From positions 2,480,001-2,544,000 of the forward strand of contig OZ251446.1 of NCBI GenBank assembly GCA_965242495.1: a DNA stretch of 64,000 nt, written 5' to 3'. Source of the stretch: CBDESN01 sp965242495. Its GTDB lineage: Bacteria > Pseudomonadota > Alphaproteobacteria > MPNO01. The position numbers were made by a program, and so were the translations under genes. This document shows positions 1-8,368 of the stretch, piece by piece. Each line of letters opens with the position of its first letter. Positions within the stretch are counted from its first letter, which is position 1. Below the pieces are notes generated by a model that searched no databases, was not told the origin of the DNA, and saw nothing but the letters and a program-made list of their open reading frames with translations.

Positions 1-357
1 GGACACCGCCCACACGAAGACGATCGTCGCCAACGACACCAGCGTGGACAGCCACAACACGTCGCCCACGACCTCGGTCACCGGCCGGTTGAACTCGAAC
101 GAGAAACCGAAATCGCCCTGGAGCATCCCCAGCAGCCAGACGAGATATTGCCGCCACCAGGGCCGGTCGAACCCGTATTGTTCGCGCAGGAAGGCGATCT
201 TCGCCGCGCTGACCGACTCGCCCTGGCTCTCGAGCTCGGCGACGTAGCTGGTGAGATAGTCGCCCGGCGGAAGCTGGATGATGACGAAGACGATGACGCT
301 GATCGCGAGCAGCGTCGGGATCATGACCAGCAGCCGGCGGACGAGATAGCCGAACAT
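1..357 (-). CDS. Dipeptide/opine ABC transporter permease, DppB-type (3' part missing)
   Basis: Inner-membrane permease of a peptide/opine/nickel-type ABC importer. Only the first 119 codons lie in the window; the gene runs off the left edge. The translation starts MFGYLVRRLLVMIP and continues into a hydrophobic first membrane helix, then a periplasmic loop ending in the FDRPWWRQYLVWL type of segment, which is characteristic of DppB/OppB permeases. It lies 12 bp after the stop codon of the binding-protein gene, in the same operon, and the dual ATPase gene precedes both. The second permease (DppC-type) is presumably beyond the edge. Family assignment is firm; the substrate is unknown. Confidence 0.85.
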   Translation of the reverse strand, partial: MFGYLVRRLLVMIPTLLAISVIVFVIIQLPPGDYLTSYVAELESQGESVSAAKIAFLREQYGFDRPWWRQYLVWLLGMLQGDFGFSFEFNRPVTEVVGDVLWLSTLVSLATIVFVWAVS

Positions 358-369
358 CCGCGCGCGCCG

Positions 370-2295
370 CTAGCGCGCCTCCCCCCGATCCGGGGCCAGC
401 CAGAACGTATCCGGCTTGTAGACGCCGAAATGGGCGCCGGGGTTCCAGTTATAGACCGCCCGCTCCGGCACGTTGCGGAGCCGGTCCTTGATCACCACCG
501 GTTGCAGAACGCCCGCGACCAAGCCGATGGTGAACACGTTGTCGGCGTAGACGCGCAGCATGCGGCGCCAGATCGCCGCGCGCTGCGCGCGGTCCCCGGC
601 CAGCACCCAGCGCCGGTGGAGGGCCAACAGCTCGCGCGCCGCCGGGAGGTCGGGCGGCGCGCCGACCCGGCCCTTGGTCTGGTAATGCTGACCCCATTTC
701 GGCCATTGCAGCTGTTGCTGGCTGGTCGGCGCGAATTCGTCGGGGACGGTGTCGGGCGTCGGCAAGCCGTTCTCGCAGCCCGACCAGATCGACATCACGG
801 TGTTGCCGGCGAAGATGCGGTTGCGGAAGACCTCGCGCTGCGAGGGCCGCGAATACAGCTTGACGCCGGCCTGCAGCCACGAATCGTGCACCAGCTCCAG
901 CACGTCGGTCTGCTCGGTGTCCTCGCCCGCGGTTTCGACGATGATCTCCATCGGCCGGCCATCCGGCAGCAGGCGCAACCCGCGCCCGTCGCGCTCCGTC
1001 AGCCCCAGCTCGTCGAGCAGCCGGTTGGCGCGTTCGAGATCGAACGAAGCCCAGGCCCGCCGATACTGCGGCTCGAACAGCGGGCTCCGCGGCAGCACGG
1101 TATTGCCGCCCTCGATCGCCAGCCCGTAATAGATCACCTGATTGATCTCGTGGCGGTCGATGGCGAGCGACAAGGCGCGCCGGAAGCGGACGTCGCGCAC
1201 CAGACCGCGCCAGACCGCATCGTTCACGTTGAGGTTGGGATAGAGCGCCAGATGCGCTCCCTTGGCGGTGCGCCACAGGCGTATTCGCTGTTTCTCGCGG
1301 CGTTCGGTCTGCTTGAGGAAGGTGTAGTCGTTGAAGTGGAGGCCGCGCGCCTGCAGGTCGGCTTCGCCGGCCCCGGCCTTGAGCGGGATGATCTTCGCGT
1401 CGGCGACGTTGATCACCACCCGGTCGATATAGGGGAGCTGCCGGCCCCGCGGATCGACCCGATGGTAGAACGGGTTGCGCGCGAACTCGAAGCGGCGCGC
1501 CGGCGGCCGGTTGCGGATCGTCCAGGGTTGCAGCGTCGGCAGGCCGGGATTGTCGTTCTTGTACTGGTTGTCCATCCGATGATGCAGGGCGGCCCAGCTG
1601 CGCCGCTTCCTCTCGGCGACCTTCCGCCGGAGCGCCTCCGGGTCGGCGTAGCGGCGGTGAAAGGGCTTGAGGTAATGCGCCGGACGGAACAGATAGAGCG
1701 GGCGCGCCGCCGCCAGCGCCGGCAGGAAATAGGGGTTGGGGCCGGACCAGCGATACTCGACCGTGGTCTCGTCGAGGACGCGGAACGCCGCCCGCTCGCC
1801 GTCGACGACGAGCGGGCGCGGCGGGCCGAGCGGCGACAGCGCGGGATCGTTGGCGACGTCCTCCCAGTAATAGCGGAAGTCCTCGCTGGTGAACGGATGG
1901 CCGTCGGACCAGCGATGCCCCCTGCGCAGGTGGAATCGGAACACGCGGTTGTCCTCGACCTCGTAGCGTTCGAGCAGGTCGGGCCGCAGCTCGAAGCGAT
2001 GGTCGTAGGACACCAGCCGGGCATAGCCGTAGACCACCATCATGCGCACGTCCTTGGCCCGCCCCATGACCAGGCGCAGCGTCCCGCCATGCCGTCCGAT
2101 ACCGCGCCAGGGCGGCGACAGGTCGGCGATCATCGGCGTCGCGGGCAGACGCGCCGCGACCGGCGGCAGCGCCCCCGCGGCGACCAGCGGGGCGAGCATC
2201 GGGGTCTCGACCGGGACGATGGCGGCGGCGGAAGCCGCAACCGCGACTGCGCCGAACAAGCCGCCCAGCGCGCCGCCGACCGCCGGCCTGCTCAC
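370..2295 (-). CDS. ABC transporter substrate-binding protein, family 5 (peptide/opine type)
   Basis: Periplasmic solute receptor of about 641 residues for the adjoining ABC importer. I chose the GTG at 2295 because it forms a GTGA overlap with the stop of the upstream ATPase gene and gives an N-terminus with a hydrophobic Ala/Val-rich export segment (SRPAVGGALGGLFGAVAV). Family-5 features follow: FHLRRGHRWSDGHPFTSEDF near residue 120, a central ERANRLLDELGL segment and a C-terminal WNPGAHFGVY stretch. The length is somewhat above the usual 500-600, as in the YejA/AppA-like subgroup. Peptide, opine or oligosaccharide could be the ligand; the sequence does not say. The cluster context (glycan genes upstream) leaves a saccharide possible. 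Confidence 0.88.
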   Translation of the reverse strand: MSRPAVGGALGGLFGAVAVAASAAAIVPVETPMLAPLVAAGALPPVAARLPATPMIADLSPPWRGIGRHGGTLRLVMGRAKDVRMMVVYGYARLVSYDHRFELRPDLLERYEVEDNRVFRFHLRRGHRWSDGHPFTSEDFRYYWEDVANDPALSPLGPPRPLVVDGERAAFRVLDETTVEYRWSGPNPYFLPALAAARPLYLFRPAHYLKPFHRRYADPEALRRKVAERKRRSWAALHHRMDNQYKNDNPGLPTLQPWTIRNRPPARRFEFARNPFYHRVDPRGRQLPYIDRVVINVADAKIIPLKAGAGEADLQARGLHFNDYTFLKQTERREKQRIRLWRTAKGAHLALYPNLNVNDAVWRGLVRDVRFRRALSLAIDRHEINQVIYYGLAIEGGNTVLPRSPLFEPQYRRAWASFDLERANRLLDELGLTERDGRGLRLLPDGRPMEIIVETAGEDTEQTDVLELVHDSWLQAGVKLYSRPSQREVFRNRIFAGNTVMSIWSGCENGLPTPDTVPDEFAPTSQQQLQWPKWGQHYQTKGRVGAPPDLPAARELLALHRRWVLAGDRAQRAAIWRRMLRVYADNVFTIGLVAGVLQPVVIKDRLRNVPERAVYNWNPGAHFGVYKPDTFWLAPDRGEAR

Positions 2296-4178
2296 GCCGC
2301 GCGCCCGATCCGGCCGGCGGACGGGTCGGCGCGGACGTAATGCCCCCCGCCCAGATCGACGAGATCGAGATAGAGCCCGTCCGCGACCGTGAACGGAGCG
2401 GGCCACGCCCCCGGATCCGAGGTCCTTCCCTCGGCCAGCGCGCTCAGATCGAGCCGCCTGTCCAGGTCGGGCTCGGGCACCGCGGCGAGCAGCGCCCGGG
2501 TGTAGGGATGGACCGGATCCCGGAACAGGAGTTCGCGGGGGGCGGTCTCGACCAGCCGGCCGGCGCACATGACGGCGATCCGGTCGGAAACGTAATCCAC
2601 CACCGCCAGGTTGTGCGAGATGAACAGGTAGGTCAGCCCCAGCTCGTCCTTGAGGTCCTTGAGCAGGTTCAATATCTGCGCCTGGACCGAGACGTCGAGG
2701 CTGGATACCGGCTCGTCGCAGATCAGCAAATCCGGCTTGAGCGCGAGCGCGCGGGCGATTCCGATCCGCTGCCGCTGGCCGCCCGAGAAGCTGTGCGGGT
2801 AGCGGCTGAGATAGCGCGGGTCGAGCCCGACCAGGGCCATCAGCTCCTTGACCATCTCGACCCGGTAGCCGGCGTCGCCCACGTCGTGGACGGCGAGCGG
2901 CTCGCTCACGATGTCGAAGACGGTCATGCGCGGGTTGAGCGCGCCGAACGGATCCTGGAAGACGAGCTGGATCCGGCTCCGATAGGGCAGCAGCCGGCGC
3001 TCGCCGAGCCGGGCCAGATCGATCGGCGTCCCGCCGTCGTCGAACAGGATGCGGCCTCGGTCCGGCGACAGCGCCCGCATGATCAGCTTGCACAGCGTGC
3101 TCTTGCCGCAGCCCGACTCGCCGACCAGCCCGAGACACTCGCCGCGCGCGACGTGGAAGGACACGTCGTCGACCGCGAGGATCTCGGCGCCGGAACCGCC
3201 GAACGGACCCCCCTTGCGCAGACGGAACCGCTTGGTCAGCCGTTGCGCGTCGAGCAGCGGTCCGCTCCCGGTCGGCGGGGCGGCCGCCTCCGGCTTCGCC
3301 GCCAGCAGATGCCCGGTCTCGTGTCTGATCTCGCGCAACGGCGTCAGCCGTTCGCCGGGCGCCATGTGGAACCGCGGCACGGCGCGGAGCAGCGCCTTCA
3401 GATATGCGTGCCCGGGCGCCCGGAACACGTCATGGAGCGCGCCGCGCTCCATGACGCGGCCGCGATACATGACCACGACCTCGTCGGCGACGTTGGCGAC
3501 CACGCCCAGATCGTGCGTAATCATCAGCACGGCCATGCCGAGCTCGTCCCGCAGGTCGTCGATCAATTTGAGGATCTGCGCCTGAATCGTCACGTCCAGC
3601 GCGGTGGTCGGCTCGTCGGCGATCAGCAGCACCGGCCGGCAGACCAGGGCCATCGCGATCATCGCCCGCTGCCGCAGCCCGCCCGACAATTCGAACGGAT
3701 AGGTCTTCAGCGCCTTGGCGGGATCGCCGAAACCGACCAGCCCGAGCATGTCGCGGGTGAGTTCGAGGGCCTCGGCGCGGCCCACGTCGCGATGAACGAG
3801 GAGCGCCTCGCCGACTTGGTCGCCGACCGTGTGCAGCGGCGACAGCGAGGTCATCGGCTCCTGGAAGATGATCGAGATGCGCCCGCCCCGGATGCCGCGC
3901 ATCCGCGCGCCGTCGGCGTCGAGCGCGGCGACGTCGACCGCGGCGCCCGCCGCCGCCGGATCGCGGAACAGTATCTCGCCCGCCTCGATGCGGGCGGCTT
4001 TGGGCAATATCCCCAGGATCGCCTGGGAGACGACGGTCTTGCCGGAACCCGATTCGCCGACCAGCGCCACGGTGCGCCCGCGCGGCACGCGGAAGGAGAC
4101 GCCATCGACCGCGCGCACGACGCCGCCATGGACGAGGAACTCGACCTTCAGATCGTCGACCGTCAGCAGATCGGCCAT
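2292..4178 (-). CDS. Dual ATP-binding protein of a peptide-type ABC importer (DppD-DppF fusion)
   Basis: Cytoplasmic energy-coupling subunit of 628 residues carrying two complete ABC ATPase domains in one chain, like YejF or GsiA. The first half has Walker A GESGSGKTV, signature LSGGLRQRAMIAMAL and Walker B LLIADEPTTALD. The second half has Walker A GESGCGKSTL, signature FSGGQRQRIGIARAL and Walker B LLICDEPVSSLD. Each half ends with the HPYTRALL-type oligopeptide-ABC C-terminal extension. It is the first transporter gene in the direction of transcription and overlaps both neighbours (16 bp upstream, 4 bp downstream), so the set is translationally coupled. Both catalytic sites look intact. Substrate unknown. 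Confidence 0.93.
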   Translation of the reverse strand: MADLLTVDDLKVEFLVHGGVVRAVDGVSFRVPRGRTVALVGESGSGKTVVSQAILGILPKAARIEAGEILFRDPAAAGAAVDVAALDADGARMRGIRGGRISIIFQEPMTSLSPLHTVGDQVGEALLVHRDVGRAEALELTRDMLGLVGFGDPAKALKTYPFELSGGLRQRAMIAMALVCRPVLLIADEPTTALDVTIQAQILKLIDDLRDELGMAVLMITHDLGVVANVADEVVVMYRGRVMERGALHDVFRAPGHAYLKALLRAVPRFHMAPGERLTPLREIRHETGHLLAAKPEAAAPPTGSGPLLDAQRLTKRFRLRKGGPFGGSGAEILAVDDVSFHVARGECLGLVGESGCGKSTLCKLIMRALSPDRGRILFDDGGTPIDLARLGERRLLPYRSRIQLVFQDPFGALNPRMTVFDIVSEPLAVHDVGDAGYRVEMVKELMALVGLDPRYLSRYPHSFSGGQRQRIGIARALALKPDLLICDEPVSSLDVSVQAQILNLLKDLKDELGLTYLFISHNLAVVDYVSDRIAVMCAGRLVETAPRELLFRDPVHPYTRALLAAVPEPDLDRRLDLSALAEGRTSDPGAWPAPFTVADGLYLDLVDLGGGHYVRADPSAGRIGRAA

Positions 4179-4681
4179 GACCGTTCCTCTCGCGCCGGCG
4201 CGTCGGCGGTCGCGACCCCCAGCGCGCGCAGATTGTTGCGCGTCGCGCCGGTGAGTTCAACGCCCCGCGCCTCGGCCGCCCGCGCCGCGCGCCCGGCGAT
4301 CTCGGCGAAACCGACGAGCGAGGAGTCGATTCGCAAGGCCCGTCCCGCCCCCTTCAGGTTCAGCTGCATCCAGCCGCCGGACCCGTCGCGGCGGGTCGCG
4401 TAATAGGCGAGCCGGACCCGGGTCAGGTCGCGCCAGGCGATGACGAGCGGCAACGGGCCTTCCGCGCGGATGGCGGCGCGGTCCACCCGGATCCGGGTCC
4501 GGCGGCGGAGCAGCGCCCGCACGCCGTAGGCGCCGAACAGAAGAGCGCAGCCGCCGAGCACGCTCGCCGGGAGCGGCGACGGCCGGGCCGCGGCCAGCGG
4601 CGCGAGGGTGAGCGCCAGGCCGGCCGCCGCCCGCAGGCAGGCCGCGGCCGTCGCCGAGGCCGGGTAGCGGTATTCCGTCAC
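4163..4681 (-). CDS. Small membrane protein with a PH-like domain, function unknown
   Basis: A 172-residue protein with two hydrophobic stretches near the N-terminus (about residues 10-55) followed by a short basic linker LLRRRTRIRVDRAAIR and a predicted beta-rich cytoplasmic part. The pattern of two helices, then a strand reading VIAWRDLTRVRLAYY, resembles small bacterial PH-like membrane proteins, but I do not recognise a named family. It overlaps the deacetylase gene upstream (ATGA) and the ABC ATPase gene downstream by 16 bp, so it is cotranscribed with the glycan cluster. A role in envelope glycan handling is only a guess from position. Confidence 0.6.
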   Translation of the reverse strand: MTEYRYPASATAAACLRAAAGLALTLAPLAAARPSPLPASVLGGCALLFGAYGVRALLRRRTRIRVDRAAIRAEGPLPLVIAWRDLTRVRLAYYATRRDGSGGWMQLNLKGAGRALRIDSSLVGFAEIAGRAARAAEARGVELTGATRNNLRALGVATADAPAREERSWPIC

Positions 4682-5442
4682 CGCGCGATCCCGAACGCCT
4701 CGGCGGCGCTCAGCCAGCGAACCCCCTCGCGCCCGGCCAGCCGGGCCGCCAGCGCTTCGAGAAACGCCCAGCCCGCCTCGTCATGGACCAGATGGTGGGT
4801 GAGTATCCCGGTCGGCTCGCCGCGGTCCGCGGCGCCCAGGCGGCGCGCCGCCAGATGTCCGACCAGGGCCGACAGCGCGGCGTGCTCGCCGCAGAACCCC
4901 CGCGAGCCGCGCCAGTCCACGATGTCGACATGGGCGTTGACCTGGCGGATCGGAAACGCCGCCGGAACGGCGCGCGGCCGGAAGGTGGAGACGCCCCGAT
5001 AGCCGAGCGCGGGCAGGGCCGGCAGCAGGCGATCGTCGATGCGGTTCCAGGGCGGCGCCAGGACGGGGAGCGCGGCGTCTCCGGCGAGCGCGCGGAGGCG
5101 GCGCCGGCCGTCGATCAGTTCGCCCGCCGCCGCGGCGAGATCGCGCGCGCCGCCCAGCTCGATCTTCCTGGCCCCCGGGGCCGCGTGGTTGCGATGCGCG
5201 TAGCCGTGCTGCAACACCTGGACGTCCGGCAGCGCCGCCAGGCGCGCGCCGAGCGACGGCCTGGCCGGCAGCGGCGCGACCGACAGCGCGAGCGGCGCGC
5301 CGGCCGCGGCCGCGAGCGAGCCGAGCCGGCGCAGCCGGGGCGTGTCCTCGACGGCGTCGTCGTCGCGCCACCAGAAGTCGGCGACCGCGCCCGAGGCGCG
5401 CCAGCGGTCGAGCTCGCGGTCGAGATCCGCCCAGCCCGTCAT
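4678..5442 (-). CDS. Polysaccharide deacetylase-like protein
   Basis: A 254-residue protein resembling NodB-like polysaccharide deacetylases. The N-terminal FWWRDDDAV supplies the paired aspartates expected of motif 1, and HGYAHRNH near residue 80 matches the H-x(3)-H metal-binding motif 2. LAPPWNRID and the late THHLVHD are placed where the family's later motifs occur. There is no signal peptide, so it would act in the cytoplasm or on a lipid-linked substrate rather than on a mature exopolysaccharide. It lies between glycosyltransferase genes and a membrane protein gene, 24 bp after the first and overlapping the second. De-N-acetylation of a glycan intermediate is the likely role, inferred from family and context. 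Confidence 0.75.
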   Translation of the reverse strand: MTGWADLDRELDRWRASGAVADFWWRDDDAVEDTPRLRRLGSLAAAAGAPLALSVAPLPARPSLGARLAALPDVQVLQHGYAHRNHAAPGARKIELGGARDLAAAAGELIDGRRRLRALAGDAALPVLAPPWNRIDDRLLPALPALGYRGVSTFRPRAVPAAFPIRQVNAHVDIVDWRGSRGFCGEHAALSALVGHLAARRLGAADRGEPTGILTHHLVHDEAGWAFLEALAARLAGREGVRWLSAAEAFGIAR

Positions 5443-5466
5443 CGGCGGCCCGTCATCGGTAACCCG

Positions 5467-6636
5467 TTATCGGTCCGCGGCCGGGCGCGCGAGCGCGCGC
5501 AGCAGACCGGCGGTGCGCCGGGCGCCGTCGATGTCCAGCCCGCCGCCGCCGGCCGGCGGCCCGTCCAGAGCCGCGGCGACGCTCTGCGCCAGCCGTTCGG
5601 GCGACAATTCGTCCGCCCCGACGACGTGCAGGCCGCCCGAGCGGCTCAGCAGCCGCGCGCGCAGGGTCTGCTCGGTCTCCACCCCGCCCGCGTAAGGCGC
5701 GACGACGCCGCGCGCGCGCGCGGCCATCACCTCCATGACCGTGTTGTAGCCGCCCTGCGAGATCGACAGGCGGCAATTCGCCAGCAAGGTCGTGAAGTCC
5801 GGCCGCGCGCGCTCGACGACGACGCCGTCCGGCGCGTCGCCGCGGAGCCGGCGGAACGCCGCTTCGGGCAAGGCGTGGCCCGCCAGGATACGCCAGACCG
5901 CGCCGGCGAGCGGCGTGCGCCGGCGCGCCGCGACCGCGGCCCGGAACAGCGCTTCGCCGACCGCGCCGCCGCCCGCCGACACGACGACCTCGCCCGCGCC
6001 GGGGCCGTTCGGGTCGCGCGGCCGCGGCGTATCGACGACGTAACCCGTATAGACCAGCTTGCCGCCGATCCGCTTCGCCGCCGCGAAGCTGCGCTCGAAC
6101 GGGATCAGCGCCGGGTCGCCATGCACCAGGACCCGGTCGTAGCGGCGTTCGACCAGATCGAGCGTCTCGGCGACGCGCTCCGGCTTGGGCGGCTCGACGA
6201 GGACGTCGCGCACCGAGCACAGGATCGACGGCCGCGGCGCCGCGGACGCCGCGGCCTCCAGCAGGGGGATCAGCTCGAAGCGAAGCGCGCGCCGGCCGAA
6301 CGGGAACAGTTCGGTCACCACCAGCTGCGGCCGGAGGCGGTCGAAGAGCGCCAGCAGGCGCCGGCGGCGATCGTCCCGGAAGCGGTCGTCGATCGCCCGT
6401 CCGCGCCGGTCGACGAGCAGCTTGAACCGGTCGTCCGCGGCGCGCATCGGCGGCAGCTGGACCAGCCGGGCGTCGCCGATATCGAGGTCCGGAACCGGCG
6501 CGCCGCCCGAGACCAGGGTCGCGTCGAGACCGGCCGCCTGGATCGCCCGGGTCAGCGCCGCGGCGCGCTTGAGATGGCCGATCCCCAGCAGGTGCTGGAC
6601 GTGGAACAGGACTTTGGGCGAAGGGCTTGCGCTCAT
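5467..6636 (-). CDS. MurG/GT28-like glycosyltransferase (COG4671-like)
   Basis: A 389-residue GT-B fold glycosyltransferase. The N-terminus KVLFHVQHLLGIGHLKRAA carries the glycine-rich GIGH motif typical of the MurG-like group, and a C-terminal SQGGYNTVMEVMAARARGV segment resembles the donor-binding loop (GGxNT..E) of GT28 enzymes. The ATG at 6636 overlaps the stop of the phosphatase gene (ATGA), which fixes the start and removes an in-frame upstream extension that lies inside the phosphatase gene. It is paralogous in style to the enzyme at 9,625-10,848; both begin with the GxGHLxR pattern. Acceptor and donor sugars are not evident. Confidence 0.82.
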   Translation of the reverse strand: MSASPSPKVLFHVQHLLGIGHLKRAAALTRAIQAAGLDATLVSGGAPVPDLDIGDARLVQLPPMRAADDRFKLLVDRRGRAIDDRFRDDRRRRLLALFDRLRPQLVVTELFPFGRRALRFELIPLLEAAASAAPRPSILCSVRDVLVEPPKPERVAETLDLVERRYDRVLVHGDPALIPFERSFAAAKRIGGKLVYTGYVVDTPRPRDPNGPGAGEVVVSAGGGAVGEALFRAAVAARRRTPLAGAVWRILAGHALPEAAFRRLRGDAPDGVVVERARPDFTTLLANCRLSISQGGYNTVMEVMAARARGVVAPYAGGVETEQTLRARLLSRSGGLHVVGADELSPERLAQSVAAALDGPPAGGGGLDIDGARRTAGLLRALARPAADR

Positions 6637-7220
6637 GATCCGTCGAGGGCCACGTCGAGGCGGCGTATCTCGATCCGCCGGTCCGGGCCGACCGCGAACA
6701 GATGGAGGCGGCTCCAGTCGAGGCGGCGCGGCGGCTCGCCGATCATCTCCCAGCCGGTGGCGAGGGAGAGGAAGGCGCGAATGATTCCCTGATGGCAGAC
6801 CGCGCCGGTGGGCCGGCCCGACGCCGCGACCGTCCCCGCCCATGCGCCGACGCGCGCGCGCACTTCGCGGGGACTCTCGCCGTCATGGGGCCGCAGATCG
6901 AGGCCCAGCGCGGCGCGGCGCTCGACCTCGTCGCCGTAGCGCGCGCGCAGCTCGTCGATCGTGGCCCCCTCCCAAGCGCCCCAATCCATCTCGATCAGCG
7001 CCGGCTCGACGCGGGTCTCGAGATCCAACAGCCGCGCCGTCTCCACCGCCCGCGTCAACGGGCTGCACACCCAATCGAAACCGCGATAGGCGCCGGGCAC
7101 CGACCAGCGTCCCACCTCGGCGCGCCCGGCGGGACTCAGCCTGCGGTCGGCGCGGCCTTGCAGCCGCTTCTGCTCGTTCCAGTCGGTCGGGCCGTGACGG
7201 ACGAGGGCGAGGGGGGTCAT
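6633..7220 (-). CDS. Histidine phosphatase family protein (phosphoglycerate mutase-like)
   Basis: A 195-residue member of the histidine phosphatase superfamily. The catalytic RHG is in ALVRHGPTDWN at the N-terminus, the acid residue is in EMDWGAWEGAT, and the second histidine is in VCHQGIIRA. The start at 7220 overlaps the upstream glycosyltransferase stop (ATGA), and its own stop overlaps the next start, so it is embedded in the glycan operon. Family members act on sugar phosphates, alpha-ribazole phosphate or phosphoglycerate. Here the neighbours suggest dephosphorylation of a sugar phosphate or glycan precursor, but that is inference. Confidence 0.85.
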   Translation of the reverse strand: MTPLALVRHGPTDWNEQKRLQGRADRRLSPAGRAEVGRWSVPGAYRGFDWVCSPLTRAVETARLLDLETRVEPALIEMDWGAWEGATIDELRARYGDEVERRAALGLDLRPHDGESPREVRARVGAWAGTVAASGRPTGAVCHQGIIRAFLSLATGWEMIGEPPRRLDWSRLHLFAVGPDRRIEIRRLDVALDGS

Positions 7221-8368
7221 GCCGCCGCCCGGCGAATCGCGCCGCGAACCACGCCGTCCAGGACGCGCGCCGCGGCCTCGATCGAATGCTCCCGCGCGGC
7301 GAGCGCGCGCGCCGCGGCGGCGAGGCGGGCGCGCTCCCCGGGGGCGCGCAGGAGGGCGCGCACCGCCTGCGCGAACGCCCCGGCGTCGCCTTCCGCGGCG
7401 AGCAGGCCGGTCTCGCCGTCGCGAACGACGCCGGCGACGCCGCCGGCGTCGCCGGCGACGACCGGAACGCCCGCGGCCTGGGCCTCGACCAGGGCCATGC
7501 CGTAGGCTTCGCCGATCGCCGGCCAGACCAGCAGGTCGGCGGCGGCATGGAACCCGGCGAGCCGGTCGTGCGGCTGTTCGCCGGCATAGCGCACCCGGTC
7601 GCCCAGCGGGGCCAGCGCCCGCTCGACCTCCGGCCGCGCCGGACCGTCGCCGACGACGAGCAGCCGCCAAGCCTCGCCGCCGAGGCCGGAGAGCGCTTGG
7701 CCGAGCAACCGGTAGGAGGCGAGCTTGTCCCGGCGCCGCATCATGCCGACGGCGAGCAGCAACGGCGTGCGGGGATCGAAGCCGTAGGCGCCGGCCAGGG
7801 CGGCGCGATGCGCCGCGCGCGCCGCGGCCGCGCGGCGGAGCGGCGCCGCGTCCGTGAACGGCCGCAGCGGTCGAAGCCGGGCCGGGTCGCGCAACAGCCG
7901 CGCCACGCAGGCGTCGTCGCGGGCGTTCAGCCCGATCAGCGCATCGGCGCGGCGAATCGCCGCCGCCGCCGCCTCATGCCCCAGGCGCCACGGCCCGTCC
8001 GCCCGTTTGGGCGCGAACGAGGCTTCGGCGACGATATAGGGAATGTCGAGCGCGTCGCAGATCCGGGGTCCGAGCCAGTCGGGCGCCTTGTGGTACAGGT
8101 GGTAGGTGAGCCAGGCGGCGGGGCGGTCCCCGGTCCGGCGCGCGCGGTAGCGGGCGAGCGCGCGGTCGGCCAGCCGGCGGCCCAGGGCGCGCAGCCGCCG
8201 CTGGCGCGCCGGGTCGCCGGCGCCGTCGCGGCTGCGGAAGACGGAGGCCAGTTCGACCTCGTGCCCGGCGACTTCGAGCGCGCGCGCGAGACCCCGCGCC
8301 ATCTGGCGGTCGCCGGAGGGAACCGGCGAAGTCGGCGGCTTCATCGGCGCGTAGAACGCTATGCGCAT
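7217..8368 (-). CDS. Glycosyltransferase family 4
   Basis: A 383-residue GT-B retaining glycosyltransferase. The N-terminus MRIAFYAPMKPPTSPVPSGD shows the acceptor-side loop, and the donor-binding C-terminal half has LLVVGDGPARPEVE followed by IGEAYGMALVEAQAAGVPVV, the E-x(7)-E motif of GT4. The start at 8368 lies within the last codons of the upstream GT4 gene (10 bp overlap), and the stop overlaps the phosphatase start by ATGA. The enzyme probably adds a sugar during assembly of a surface glycan or glycolipid. No substrate can be read from the sequence. Confidence 0.88.
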   Translation of the reverse strand: MRIAFYAPMKPPTSPVPSGDRQMARGLARALEVAGHEVELASVFRSRDGAGDPARQRRLRALGRRLADRALARYRARRTGDRPAAWLTYHLYHKAPDWLGPRICDALDIPYIVAEASFAPKRADGPWRLGHEAAAAAIRRADALIGLNARDDACVARLLRDPARLRPLRPFTDAAPLRRAAAARAAHRAALAGAYGFDPRTPLLLAVGMMRRRDKLASYRLLGQALSGLGGEAWRLLVVGDGPARPEVERALAPLGDRVRYAGEQPHDRLAGFHAAADLLVWPAIGEAYGMALVEAQAAGVPVVAGDAGGVAGVVRDGETGLLAAEGDAGAFAQAVRALLRAPGERARLAAAARALAAREHSIEAAARVLDGVVRGAIRRAAA